This document shows positions 18,201-25,779 of a stretch of 64,000 nucleotides of DNA, in pieces. Position numbers and translations under genes: made by a program. Source of the stretch: Bacteroidia bacterium (lineage in GTDB: Bacteria > Bacteroidota > Bacteroidia > Palsa-965); contig JAKLJE010000004.1 in NCBI GenBank assembly GCA_023151315.1, positions 85,239 through 149,238 of the forward strand, given 5' to 3'. Position 1 is the first letter of the stretch. Each line of letters starts with the position of its first letter. The notes beneath the pieces were generated by a model. That model was not told where the DNA came from. It was given only the letters and a program-made list of their open reading frames with translations, and did no database searches.

Positions 18201-18489
18201 TGGTGCAAACGGTACTGCAAACAGCAATAAAGATCTTCGCATTTTCCCTAACCCGGTAATTGACAACAGCAATGTTACGTTCATGATGCCGGCGCAAGGT
18301 GATGTAACCGTAGAAATCTATGACCTTAGCGGTAAAGTAGTTCGCAGCGAAAGCTATCAGAACCTGCAGAGCGGTGCAAACACTGTTCAGTTCGGAACTG
18401 ACGGACTCAACAAAGGAACTTACCTCATCTCAGTTAAGTTGACTGACGGAAGAACGATCGGAACCGGTCGCTTCCTGAAGATGAACTAA
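15265..18489 (+). CDS. Giant secreted beta-propeller (sortilin/VPS10-like) with T9SS sorting domain
   Basis: The 1074-residue surface or secreted protein has an N-terminal hydrophobic export segment (GTGIAAVGLAIFSVISL). A long beta-propeller region follows, with repeated Asp-box-like motifs such as YKSTDGGATFTHL, RVSTDGGNSWSI, RSADDGATFTNV and FSNNGGASWQQV, typical of sialidase/BNR and VPS10 propellers. A further region (about 640-700) looks like a beta-sandwich insert. The C-terminus (IFPNPVIDNSNVTF to GTYLISVKLTDGR) is a T9SS type A sorting domain. No catalytic residues can be named. The codon use is slightly richer in GCT/ACT than its neighbours, as often seen in highly expressed genes, and it has two promoters and a strong terminator. 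Confidence 0.85.
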   Translation: MKRNITLAGTGIAAVGLAIFSVISLTDNAPSMYHANADQFKAPLSKQAKSSKGASEWWFNRVKDVNGNLNLAEMQEVAKRHSQTVLASQSQPSAQATNWTELGPDNVGGRTRALLMDRNNSNHFFAGGVSGGLWESTDGCNSWHPCAGYWAVPGVNMNVTSIAQAPNGDIYVGTGEGLYYFLGTGAGGFVGNGIYKSTDGGATFTHLSATSLQTANNPNSNWAATNDICVDPNNSNRIYAATNNGLRVSTDGGNSWSIAANISSTADVTDVDMNGQGTIITCVGGKPWRSADDGATFTNVGNTAAGFFGSGANRTEVDFAPSDPNYVYAIVANTSDFLGGVYFSNNGGASWQQVCGAGNAQFEPFGTGQGRYDMFLEVNPFNKNDVIIGGVELWRFELVTPSPAAIQWERIALEFPDSPFNPWFVHSDKHALVFDPAVQGRWFVGTDGGVSRTLNDGDTYQQMNAGYNVTQAYSIAFDHFDVERDQAMIGTQDNGTQFVNNEGNTLMSATEISGGDGGHCEISALNRDAVFATVYYGSVSRSNNRGDGMASFYDPRVSGDATLGQPGFASFVTPIRLWESANDMLSTDSVVIYNGWQDQNKHVTDGTTATYTGVLSVPLPVANPAAIIDEGSVKFYLGATDSTTNDGNGNFSGGAIGSVDAQGNYTITWNTTPPANKVIRVVFTVTYGSGTVFTLNSNVAGQQFTYTTPTTITAGGTIKAQDRIQSHLAVGYNGNKGVWVIKHALDFSTNPTWYKIGGTANGYAGTASQLAWSADGNILYVGTESGAVYRFSGIANITSQHNGDLDTAGVANMVVTCTRIFLSSNRQITGLDTDPNGDRVIVSLSGYSSTDYVYLINNASTAPSSANTSNGTNKTGTLVSLGGVPVYTVCFDKYNANRVLIGTEHGIYESSTINATPAWSYAGNASMGDVAVDMIRQQRWDPWVVSNAGCFYAGTHGRGAWRDDSSWQMPTSIGGPVAPGANGTANSNKDLRIFPNPVIDNSNVTFMMPAQGDVTVEIYDLSGKVVRSESYQNLQSGANTVQFGTDGLNKGTYLISVKLTDGRTIGTGRFLKMN

Positions 18490-18506
18490 GCATACCAGTT
18501 ACAACG

Positions 18507-18542
18507 AAAAAGTCCCTCCAATAATTTTGGAGGGACTTTTTT
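18507..18542 (+). terminator. Rho-independent terminator after the propeller gene
   Basis: A 14-bp perfect stem (18507-18520 with 18528-18541), 7-nt loop, A tract before and T tract after. It may work in both directions and so also serve the convergent deacetylase gene. Confidence 0.9.
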
Positions 18543-18560
18543 ATTCTGGAAAGTTGGAAT

Positions 18561-19535
18561 TTAGTTAGGCTCAGAGAGATCTGCAGGAGCAAGATCACGG
18601 AAGGTGCAAGGCACTGCTTTAACCGCATTCAGAAGCGCAGGCACATCAACCATCAGTAAGTCTTGCAGTTCTTTTTCACGGGTAGGGAAGTAATCGAAGT
18701 TGATGCCGGGGAGAGAGGTTTTTTCTGTCGGAGCCGGGCGTAAATCCGCGTCCGCAAGATGGAACATGAATTCGCTGGAGAAACTCCGGTCTTTGTATTG
18801 TGAAATCAGGAACCGCAGATAACTTTCGCTGGGCTGACCATAGAATTCATCAAGCAGACAGTAGGTTGTTTTTAATCCGCTTTGAGCTGTAATGTTCATG
18901 CGCTTTCCGACTAACGGAGCAGACAGGGCACGCTTCAAAAAGCCGAGAGAGATTCCTTCTCTGAAAGCCGGATTGAACAGCATGCCGTCTTCATTACTTG
19001 TTTTGAGTTTGGATTTGCTCCATGGACGCGCACTGCGAATAGGAATTCCGTAATTGGTAATTACTGAAACGTAATCACGGAACAACCTGTTGTCAATGTA
19101 AACTACACCGTGGTGATTGGAGACACTGTCGATTCGTTTACTGCTTTGATCATAACCGGCATCATGCAGAATTGCTTCCAGAGCTTCGATTTGCTCGTTA
19201 AGTTCAACAGTAATATCAGCGCGTTCGTAATGTCCGCGATCGAAAAAATCCGACGGATCATGAAACTCCGGACGAGGTGCTGAAGCGTTTTTTACCAATG
19301 AATCAGTGTTGGATAACGGATATCCGGCTGTTACACTGAAATGCAATCCGATGCCGAAGCTGAGATTGTTATCTCTTCTGAATTTCAACAGGTTTTCAAT
19401 TCTGTCGTGTGAATCCGGGAAGCAAACGAAAGCTGCAACCGAATTGATTCTCTTCTGTAACAGTGCTTTTTTAATTCCGGAATCGATGTAGTTGTGCGCA
19501 CCGAAATCATCGGCGGTAAGAATGATTTTCGACAT
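18561..19535 (-). CDS. YdjC/ChbG-HpnK family carbohydrate deacetylase
   Basis: A 324-residue cytosolic protein of the YdjC-like (ChbG/HpnK) family. The N-terminal metal-binding motif ILTADDFGAHNYID (about residues 5-18) is intact, followed by FGIGLHFSVTAGYPL with the metal-ligand His, and VSNHHGVVYID in the middle. The family removes acetyl groups from sugars such as chitobiose (ChbG) or hopanoid-linked N-acetylglucosamine (HpnK). The substrate here is unknown. It follows rmuC by 15 nt on the same strand, so they probably form one transcript. Confidence 0.85.
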   Translation of the reverse strand: MSKIILTADDFGAHNYIDSGIKKALLQKRINSVAAFVCFPDSHDRIENLLKFRRDNNLSFGIGLHFSVTAGYPLSNTDSLVKNASAPRPEFHDPSDFFDRGHYERADITVELNEQIEALEAILHDAGYDQSSKRIDSVSNHHGVVYIDNRLFRDYVSVITNYGIPIRSARPWSKSKLKTSNEDGMLFNPAFREGISLGFLKRALSAPLVGKRMNITAQSGLKTTYCLLDEFYGQPSESYLRFLISQYKDRSFSSEFMFHLADADLRPAPTEKTSLPGINFDYFPTREKELQDLLMVDVPALLNAVKAVPCTFRDLAPADLSEPN

Positions 19536-19550
19536 ATAGTATGGGTTTGT

Positions 19551-20984
19551 TTATTCGGTTTCGATTCCGCTGTCTCCTTCACCGATAATCTTCCCTGCAT
19601 CTTCCGGATTCAGTGTTTCAACTTCGCGCAGCTTGCGGTTTATTGCTCTGGAACGTACACCGACCAGTTTGTCGATTTCATCGTGCGCTCCAATGATTTT
19701 TTCTTGCGCCTTCGCCAACACAGCACTGAAAGTGCCGAATTCTGTCTTCACTGCCTTCAAAACTTCCCAAACTTCACTGCTTCGTTTCTGAATGGCAAGT
19801 GTGCGGAATCCCATTTGCAGACTATTGAGGATGGCGGCGAAAGTTGTCGGTCCTGTTACTACAATTTTGTAATCGCGCATGAGCATATCCACAAAACCTG
19901 CTTTACGTATAATCTCTGCGTAAATATTTTCGAATGGCAGGAACATGATTGCGAAATCGGTTGTGTTCGGTGGATCCAGATACTTGTCGCGAATATCCTT
20001 GGCCATAATTTTCACTGTATTTTCCAGCGCTTTGGATTCTTTCTCAACCTGCAAGGGATCTCCTGTTTCATATGCTTCCTGCAGACGTGCGAACATGTCT
20101 TGAGGAAATTTGGCATCAACCGGAAGCCACATCGGATTTCCATCGTCATTTTTTCCCGGAAGCTTAATGGCGAATTCAACCAGATCCGCAGATCCTTTTT
20201 TCGTTTTTACGTTGGCCTGATATTGCTCCGGTGCCAGAATCTGTTCGAGCAGCATTGATAACTGAACCTCGCCGATACCGCCTCGTGTTTTTACGTTGCT
20301 CAGCACTTTCTTTAATCCGCCCACGTCCTGTGCCAGCGTCTGCATTTCTCCTAATCCCTTCTGCACTTCTCCGAGTTGTTTGCTTACCAACTCAAACGAT
20401 TGTCCTAATCTCTCATTGAGAGTTTTTTGCAGTTTTTCATCCACCGTAACCCGCATCTGTTCCAGTTTGTTCTCCGTGGATTGAATCAATTCTTTTTGCT
20501 GCTTATCGAGTTGAGAGAATTTTTCCCTCTGTAAATCGTTGAACGACGCTACGTTTTTATCGAAACGTTCCTGGAATTCCCGCAACGATTTTTCCTGGCT
20601 TTCACGCAGTGTTTTGTTTTCATCACGGGTCTGCAAATTCACCTGTTCCAGTTTCTGTTCCAGTTTCAGATTTACTTTTTCCAGCTGTTCGTCATTCTTA
20701 TTAATAAGAGCGGTGAGGCGGGTTTCCAGAACTTCCCCCAATTTCTCCAATGAAATACGGTTCTGATCGTTAAGTCCCTGCATGGAATCACGGAGTTCTT
20801 TACGGAAATCACTTATAGTTGAGTTGAGCTCGGATCGGTTATCGCGCATCTGAGTGAGCATTTCGTTTCTGAAATTATTCAGTTCGGCGGATGAATCGTT
20901 TCCTGAAGCAGGTTTACGCACAAGGAGCACCACCAGCAGGATGATGCAGAGTACGGTTAGAATTAGAGATATGATGGTAATCAT
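19551..20984 (-). CDS. rmuC: DNA recombination protein RmuC
   Basis: A 477-residue protein. An N-terminal membrane anchor (about residues 2-24) is followed by a long coiled coil (about 30-215, rich in EKLEQ and NKLEQM heptads) and the PD-(D/E)XK-like RmuC nuclease domain (about 230-430) with GGIGEVQLSMLLEQIL and LPVDAKFPQDMF. RmuC limits inversions and stalled-fork rearrangements; the mechanism is not settled. Its terminal Glu-rich tail is ordinary. It is the first gene of a probable two-gene unit with the YdjC-like gene. Confidence 0.93.
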   Translation of the reverse strand: MITIISLILTVLCIILLVVLLVRKPASGNDSSAELNNFRNEMLTQMRDNRSELNSTISDFRKELRDSMQGLNDQNRISLEKLGEVLETRLTALINKNDEQLEKVNLKLEQKLEQVNLQTRDENKTLRESQEKSLREFQERFDKNVASFNDLQREKFSQLDKQQKELIQSTENKLEQMRVTVDEKLQKTLNERLGQSFELVSKQLGEVQKGLGEMQTLAQDVGGLKKVLSNVKTRGGIGEVQLSMLLEQILAPEQYQANVKTKKGSADLVEFAIKLPGKNDDGNPMWLPVDAKFPQDMFARLQEAYETGDPLQVEKESKALENTVKIMAKDIRDKYLDPPNTTDFAIMFLPFENIYAEIIRKAGFVDMLMRDYKIVVTGPTTFAAILNSLQMGFRTLAIQKRSSEVWEVLKAVKTEFGTFSAVLAKAQEKIIGAHDEIDKLVGVRSRAINRKLREVETLNPEDAGKIIGEGDSGIETE

Positions 20985-21036
20985 GACGTGATGCTAAGAT
21001 ACTTCAGTGCCCCGTGCTGTAACAGTAAAGGCAATA

Positions 21037-21066
21037 AAAAAACCCTTCCGATTGGAAGGGTTTTTT
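21037..21066 (-). terminator. Terminator downstream of the SWIB gene
   Basis: A perfect 13-bp stem (21037-21049 with 21054-21066), loop GATT, flanked by A and T tracts. It lies 3' of the minus-strand SWIB gene at 21085-21432 and separates it from rmuC. Confidence 0.88.
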
Positions 21067-21084
21067 GTAATCAACCGTTAAGGC

Positions 21085-21432
21085 TTACTTTACGTGCTTC
21101 GAAACGATTTTCGCGAGCTCGAACATAGAGATCTGCGACTTGCTTCCGAAGATGCCTTTCAGTTTTCCGTCAGCATTGATCATGCGGCGGTTTTTCTTGT
21201 CCTGAAGACCGTTCTTCTTGATGTAAGCCCAGATTTTAGAAACGATCTCAGTACGAGGCATAGCCTTGTTACCTACTACTTCAGCAAGAGCTGCAGAAGG
21301 AGTGAGAGGCTTCATGAACGCAGGATTAGGCTTGCGTGCAGATTTTTTCTTAGCAACTTTCTTCTTTGGAGCAGCTGCCTTCTTTTTAGCAGCCTTCTTA
21401 GGAGCTGCTTTCTTCTTAGCTTTTTTAGCCAT
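21085..21432 (-). CDS. SWIB/MDM2 domain protein with histone H1-like basic N-terminus
   Basis: A 115-residue protein. Residues 1-35 are almost only Lys, Ala and Pro (KKAAPKKAAKKKAAAPKKKV), like bacterial histone H1-type tails, and would bind DNA. Residues 36-115 form a SWIB domain: FMKPLTPSAALAEVVG, EIVSKIWAYIKKNGLQD and a GKLKGIFG/ISMFELAKIVSKHVK ending. SWIB domains are known from chromatin remodelling complexes and chlamydial topoisomerase; stand-alone versions are common in Bacteroidota. A chromosome-organising role is inferred. It has a well-spaced promoter and its own terminator. Confidence 0.9.
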   Translation of the reverse strand: MAKKAKKKAAPKKAAKKKAAAPKKKVAKKKSARKPNPAFMKPLTPSAALAEVVGNKAMPRTEIVSKIWAYIKKNGLQDKKNRRMINADGKLKGIFGSKSQISMFELAKIVSKHVK

Positions 21433-21465
21433 GGTTAATTAGGATTGATTAGTTAAGTGTTTGGT

Positions 21466-21495
21466 CAAAAATACATTGATGTATATAGTGTGCAA
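21466..21495 (-). promoter_or_regulatory. Promoter of the SWIB gene
   Basis: On the minus strand, TTG (21493-21495), a 19-nt spacer and TATTTTTG (21466-21473) match the Bacteroidota consensus. The start codon is 33 nt downstream. Confidence 0.65.
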
Positions 21496-21849
21496 TAGGT
21501 GAGTGCAAGATGTTTTCAACCGTTTTGGCCATTGGAGTATTGATAACTTTTTTCACTTTTCCCCAATGAAAAACCGTTTTCGAGGTCATTTTTCGCTTGG
21601 AAAATGAAAATCGGGATTTTGTTTTACCAATGAAAAAACGCTGCACAGGAGTCGTTTTTATGATGAGATTTCATGTGCGCTCCAATGAAAAATCAGGATG
21701 AAAAAATCACTGTCACACAATAAGCGCTGAAGGTGTGTGATAATGCATCAATGGAAACCGAAGGAGAAAAATCAAAAACGCTGCAGCCCTTTGTTTGTAA
21801 GGCTTTCAGAGGTTTTTCATTGTGAAGAAACCTCGCGACTGGAAATAAA

Positions 21850-21877
21850 AAAAGTCACTCTTTTCAGAGTGACTTTT
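21850..21877 (-). terminator. Terminator downstream of tRNA-Glu
   Basis: An 11-bp stem (21850-21860 with 21867-21877), loop TTTTCA, followed on the minus strand by a T run (the A run at 21847-21853). It begins 3 nt after the tRNA 3' end. Confidence 0.85.
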
Positions 21878-21879
21878 CG

Positions 21880-21951
21880 TAGCCCGTAGGGGAATCGAAC
21901 CCCTGTTTACAGAATGAAAATCTGCTGTCCTAACCCCTAGACGAACGGGCC
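21880..21951 (-). tRNA. tRNA-Glu (anticodon UUC)
   Basis: A 72-nt cloverleaf on the minus strand. The acceptor stem GGCCCGT pairs with ACGGGCT (one G-U at the first pair); the anticodon stem GCAGA/TCTGT encloses the loop TTTTCAT with anticodon TTC; the T arm carries GGTTCGATTCC. Discriminator A; no CCA encoded. It has its own promoter and terminator. Confidence 0.97.
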
Positions 21952-21994
21952 GATTTTTAAAGAACGCCAACCGTTATTTTCCGGTTTGGGAGCG

Positions 21995-22024
21995 CAAATG
22001 TAGGATTTTTTTTAATTCTGCAAA
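21995..22024 (-). promoter_or_regulatory. Promoter of tRNA-Glu
   Basis: On the minus strand, TTTG (complement of 22021-22024), an 18-nt spacer and TACATTTG (21995-22002). The tRNA 5' end lies 43 nt downstream. Confidence 0.6.
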
Positions 22025-22099
22025 AATTCAGGAAGAAATGTTGAAGGAAAAAATCGCGGCGCGTTTGCAGGCGTTTTAAGCCATCTTAAATTTTTTCGG

Positions 22100-22780
22100 C
22101 TACTCCACGTCGGTGTCGGCCTGATAACGGAATCCAAGCCGCTTTCCTGTCTTCACAGACATCATGGCACTGGTTTCCTGAACCTGGGCCAGGCTGATGA
22201 CTTTCACTTCATCATACGGCGGGGTAAACAGGTCGAAGTCTAAACAATATAAAACCGCCGATTCCAGAATCTTGACCATATCGTCCTTGCTGATTTTGCT
22301 GGAAGCGAAGTCGTTATAGAGGAATCCAAGTTGACGTTTACCTTCAACGAAGTAATGTCCTTCGTGATTCACGAATATTCGTGCTACCAGATATCCCAGA
22401 TCATTGTAGCGGTTGTACTTGAATGAATCCGACAGGAAGTTGTAGATGTTGATCATGCCGCAATAGGAGCGGGCTGCATTCTCACGGATGTATGAGGTCT
22501 TCCACATCGGATGTGAGGTGTCGAACTCAAAAACATTTGTGTGTGCGCTGAAGATGAGAACATCGCCCGCTACACGGAGTTCGAATTCAAACTCGCTCTT
22601 GTTGCGGTATTCAACTACCAAACGCTTATCAATTGCTGCAGCCTGAGGCTTCAGTTTATCTGCGAACTCGGAAACGGCTTCGCGCAGCATACTGAATACT
22701 TCAAGGTTGCGGGCGTAAACGTCCTGCTTCATTGCGGATTTCTCCTTCAGGACCTGGAGTATTGTATCGTGAGTTGCCAT
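22100..22780 (-). CDS. Conserved-looking cytosolic protein of unknown function
   Basis: A 226-residue protein without signal peptide or membrane segment. An N-terminal helix (about residues 3-50) is followed by a mixed alpha/beta body: VVEYRNKSEFEFELRVAG, LIFSAHTNVFEFD, and YNDLGYLVARIFVNHEGHYFVEGKRQ. The regular strands and the compact layout suggest a folded enzyme or binding domain, but I recognise no motif. It is separated from proS by 74 bp on the same strand and may be read through from it. Confidence 0.65.
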   Translation of the reverse strand: MATHDTILQVLKEKSAMKQDVYARNLEVFSMLREAVSEFADKLKPQAAAIDKRLVVEYRNKSEFEFELRVAGDVLIFSAHTNVFEFDTSHPMWKTSYIRENAARSYCGMINIYNFLSDSFKYNRYNDLGYLVARIFVNHEGHYFVEGKRQLGFLYNDFASSKISKDDMVKILESAVLYCLDFDLFTPPYDEVKVISLAQVQETSAMMSVKTGKRLGFRYQADTDVE

Positions 22781-22854
22781 CTTGGTTTGATTTAGGGGTT
22801 ATAAAAAAACAGCAGCAACTTCCAGGGAAATTACTGCTGCGTCTCGATCATCTT

Positions 22855-24336
22855 TTAATATGCACGCGCAAATACCACACGTTCTTTGGAAGGCTTGCCG
22901 GTCAGAATGCACTGTCCGTCTTCCTGTTTGTTGTTAAGCGGGATGCAGCGAATGGTCGCTTTCGTCTGCTCCTTGATTCGGGCTTCTGTTTCTGCAGTTC
23001 CGTCCCAATGTGCCATAACGAATCCGCCTTTGTCCAGCGCAGCTTCGAATTCTGCCCATGTGTTTACATAATGCGTCATTGCTTCGCGCCGCTCCAATGC
23101 TTTCTTGTACATATTGGATTGAATATCATCCAAAGTGTCAGCGATTCGTTGAGCAAGTCCTTCCATTGGTACAACTTCTTTCGTCATCAGATCTCGACGT
23201 GCCATTTCAACACTGCCGTTGGCCAGATCTTTCGGGCCGATTCCAAGTCGCACCGGAACTCCTTTGAGTTCATGCTGTGCAAATTTGAATCCCGGACGAT
23301 CCTTATCGTTGTTGTCAAACTTCACCGTGATATTCTTCGCACGCAAATCTGTCATCAGTTTATTTGCAGCATCCGTGATCGCTTTCAGTTCTTCTTCTGA
23401 GCGGAAAATCGGAACAATCACTACCTGAATCGGCGCCAGTTTCGGTGGAATCACCAATCCTGCATCGTCGCTATGACTCATGATCAATGCGCCCATCAAT
23501 CGGGTTGAAACGCCCCACGAAGTAGCCCAAACGTATTCGAGTTTGTTTTCGCTGTTCGCAAATTTCACTTCAAATGCTTTGGCGAAGTTCTGTCCGAGGA
23601 AGTGAGAAGTTCCGGCCTGCAGTGCTTTTCCGTCCTGCATCATTGCTTCAATGCAATAGGTTTCTTCTGCACCTGCAAAACGCTCATTCGGAGTTTTGAT
23701 TCCCTTAATAACCGGAATAGCCATGAAGTTCTCTGCGAACTCTGCATAAACATCCAGCATGCGTTCTGTTTCTTCAATTGCTTCCTGTTTGGTTGCATGC
23801 GCCGTGTGACCTTCCTGCCAAAGAAATTCTGCTGTGCGAAGGAACAAACGTGTGCGCATTTCCCAACGAACTACATTGGCCCATTGGTTAATCAGAAGCG
23901 GTAAATCGCGGTGACTCTTGATCCAGTCGCGATAAGTATTCCAGATAATTGTTTCCGAAGTAGGACGAACGATCAGCTCTTCATCGAGTTTCGCTTTCTC
24001 GTCTACCACTACTTGTCTTGTTTCCGGTGTATCGCCGATTGTTTTAAGGCGATGGTGTGTTACCACGGCACATTCCTGCGCGAAACCGTCAACGTGCTTT
24101 GCTTCTTTACTGAGGAACGACTTGGGTATGAACAGCGGGAAGTATGCGTTAACGTGTCCTGTGTCTTTGAACATTTTGTCCAGCGCCTGCTGCATCTTTT
24201 CCCAGATGGCATAGCCATGCGGTTTGATTACCATGCAACCGCGAACTGCAGAATGGTCGGCAAGATCTGCTTTGGTTACGAGATCCTGATACCACTGATT
24301 GTAATCATCTGCCCGGCTTGTCAATACTTTTGCCAT
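22855..24336 (-). CDS. proS: Prolyl-tRNA synthetase (short, archaeal/eukaryal-type)
   Basis: A 493-residue class II aminoacyl-tRNA synthetase that charges tRNA-Pro. Motif 2 ([20 protein letters not shown], about residues 155-174) and the [10 protein letters not shown] region are typical of the archaeal/eukaryal-type ProS; the bacterial editing (INS) domain is absent. After the anticodon-binding domain ([19 protein letters not shown]) a C-terminal domain ends in the characteristic terminal Tyr (FARAY). The ATG at 24336 starts the family N-terminus ([18 protein letters not shown]). Upstream in-frame codons overlap the promoter region. Confidence 0.96.
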   Translation of the reverse strand: MAKVLTSRADDYNQWYQDLVTKADLADHSAVRGCMVIKPHGYAIWEKMQQALDKMFKDTGHVNAYFPLFIPKSFLSKEAKHVDGFAQECAVVTHHRLKTIGDTPETRQVVVDEKAKLDEELIVRPTSETIIWNTYRDWIKSHRDLPLLINQWANVVRWEMRTRLFLRTAEFLWQEGHTAHATKQEAIEETERMLDVYAEFAENFMAIPVIKGIKTPNERFAGAEETYCIEAMMQDGKALQAGTSHFLGQNFAKAFEVKFANSENKLEYVWATSWGVSTRLMGALIMSHSDDAGLVIPPKLAPIQVVIVPIFRSEEELKAITDAANKLMTDLRAKNITVKFDNNDKDRPGFKFAQHELKGVPVRLGIGPKDLANGSVEMARRDLMTKEVVPMEGLAQRIADTLDDIQSNMYKKALERREAMTHYVNTWAEFEAALDKGGFVMAHWDGTAETEARIKEQTKATIRCIPLNNKQEDGQCILTGKPSKERVVFARAY

Positions 24337-24390
24337 AATTCCCGCGTTTTTTTGGAATGATTTTTGTAACTTTACTTCAATACGTGAATG

Positions 24391-24398
24391 CAAAAATA
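24391..24398 (-). promoter_or_regulatory. -7 box of proS
   Basis: Minus-strand TATTTTTG, a perfect TAnnTTTG element, 54 nt before the proS ATG; the matching -33 element is not clear. Confidence 0.4.
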
Positions 24399-24453
24399 GC
24401 ACAAATCATCCCCGGTGCGAATTTGCAGGAATAAACTACAAAAACGTCGACTC

Positions 24454-25770
24454 ATGAAAACGGTTTACAATGTGGTTCTTGCTTCAGCTCTGATTGCAGG
24501 CATTTCGTCATGCAATTCATTCAAAGACCTGACAAAGCAAAAGAACGGGGATGATCTCTATTTTTCAATGAAAGACGCTAAAAAAGAGCGTGCGGCAGAG
24601 AAAAAGCGCAAAGAAGAGGAAGCTAAGAAGAAGGAAGAAGAAGCTCGTCAGCGTCAGATTCAGGAGAACAATGCCAAAGCAATGGCTACTTCTCCGGGAA
24701 CGGATTATTACAATGAACCGTTCGACTACGATGATTATTATGATTACGAATATGCTGCCCGATTGAGACGCTTCAATCATCCGGTTGCAGGTAGCGGTTA
24801 CTATGGTAACTATTACACAAACTCTTATTACTACAATCAGAATCCGTATTACTACGGAACGAGCGTTTATAACAGTTACCCTTGGTGGGGGCCGTCATCT
24901 TACGCTTACAACTATTGTCCTTCTTCCTACTTCTACTATAACAGTGGTTGGCCTTGGGGAACTGGAATGTATTACGGAAATTCTTATGGATACAATCCAT
25001 ACGGCTACTACGATCCGTGGATGAACGGTGGTTGGGGCTACAATCCTTATTACAGTTACGGTCCGGGTTGGAACGGCGGTTGGTACGGACCTATGACTCC
25101 GATTTATGCGAACTATTGGGGTGGCCCTTTCCTCGGTTGGAGCAACGGTAACGGAGGATATGGTTACGGCGGGTTCGGCAATAACAACAACTATTACTTC
25201 AACAGTTTCGATCAGAACAGTTATTACTACGGACCTCGCAGAACTGCAACTTCAACTGATGGACGTCCGGTAGGATCAGGCGGACCTGCATTCGGTGAGC
25301 GTTTTGCAAGCAATATTGCTGCTGAAAATAATCTGCCATCTGCGGATATACAGAGTGTAAATCAGGTTGTAGGCGTTGCTCCGGCAATGAATACAGCTCC
25401 GGTTCCATCTTCTACATCACCGGTTCAGGGAACTACGCCTGTTGCGCGTCCTGATGCTCCGGTAATGTCTCCTTCATCCGGAATTCCTGCACCGCCGCCA
25501 AGCAATAATCAGCCGACGCAGTCAAGAACAGATGGAAACACACCGCCTGCTCCTGTGTTCGGTAATCCCGGATCAAGTCAACCATCATCTGCTCCTTCAA
25601 CGCAGCCTCGTAACGATGCACCGGCTCCGAATTACAGCACACCGCGCGGAACGAGCAACGACAGAGGGAATTCTGCTCCTTCTATTTCTGCTCCTTCAGG
25701 TGGAAGCAATAACAGCAGCCCGGCTCCACGCAGTTCAGGTGGTAATAACTCCACAACACGACCGCGTTAA
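24454..25770 (+). CDS. Tyr/Gly/Asn-rich low-complexity lipoprotein
   Basis: The 438-residue product starts with a lipoprotein signal peptide (MKTVYNVVLASALIAGISSC; lipobox Cys at 20). Next is a short highly charged helix (about 45-75, KK/EE-rich), a Tyr/Gly/Asn/Trp-rich region (about 80-265) with repeated YYG, NPYYY and GYGYG elements, and a Pro/Ser/Thr/Asn-rich tail ending in RSSGGNNSTTRPR. Composition suggests a surface-exposed, disordered or adhesive protein; no family or function is recognised. The porin-like gene starts 9 nt after the stop and is probably cotranscribed. Confidence 0.75.
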   Translation: MKTVYNVVLASALIAGISSCNSFKDLTKQKNGDDLYFSMKDAKKERAAEKKRKEEEAKKKEEEARQRQIQENNAKAMATSPGTDYYNEPFDYDDYYDYEYAARLRRFNHPVAGSGYYGNYYTNSYYYNQNPYYYGTSVYNSYPWWGPSSYAYNYCPSSYFYYNSGWPWGTGMYYGNSYGYNPYGYYDPWMNGGWGYNPYYSYGPGWNGGWYGPMTPIYANYWGGPFLGWSNGNGGYGYGGFGNNNNYYFNSFDQNSYYYGPRRTATSTDGRPVGSGGPAFGERFASNIAAENNLPSADIQSVNQVVGVAPAMNTAPVPSSTSPVQGTTPVARPDAPVMSPSSGIPAPPPSNNQPTQSRTDGNTPPAPVFGNPGSSQPSSAPSTQPRNDAPAPNYSTPRGTSNDRGNSAPSISAPSGGSNNSSPAPRSSGGNNSTTRPR

Positions 25771-25779
25771 TCCGGATTT

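Larger units (their letters stand above)
21433..22099. other. 667-bp non-coding stretch with tRNA-Glu and repeated CAATGAAAAA motifs
   Basis: Besides the tRNA, its promoter and terminator, and the SWIB promoter, this stretch holds three forward copies of CCAATGAAAAA (21563, 21627, 21682) and one inverted copy (21811-21822). No credible protein-coding gene: the 65-codon minus-strand frame at 21449-21646 is low-complexity and overlaps the SWIB promoter. Confidence 0.6.

Noticed and set aside
21449..21646. A 65-codon minus-strand frame in the tRNA-Glu intergenic region
   Set aside because: It covers the SWIB promoter and the CAATGAAAAA repeats, is low-complexity and has no membrane or domain pattern.
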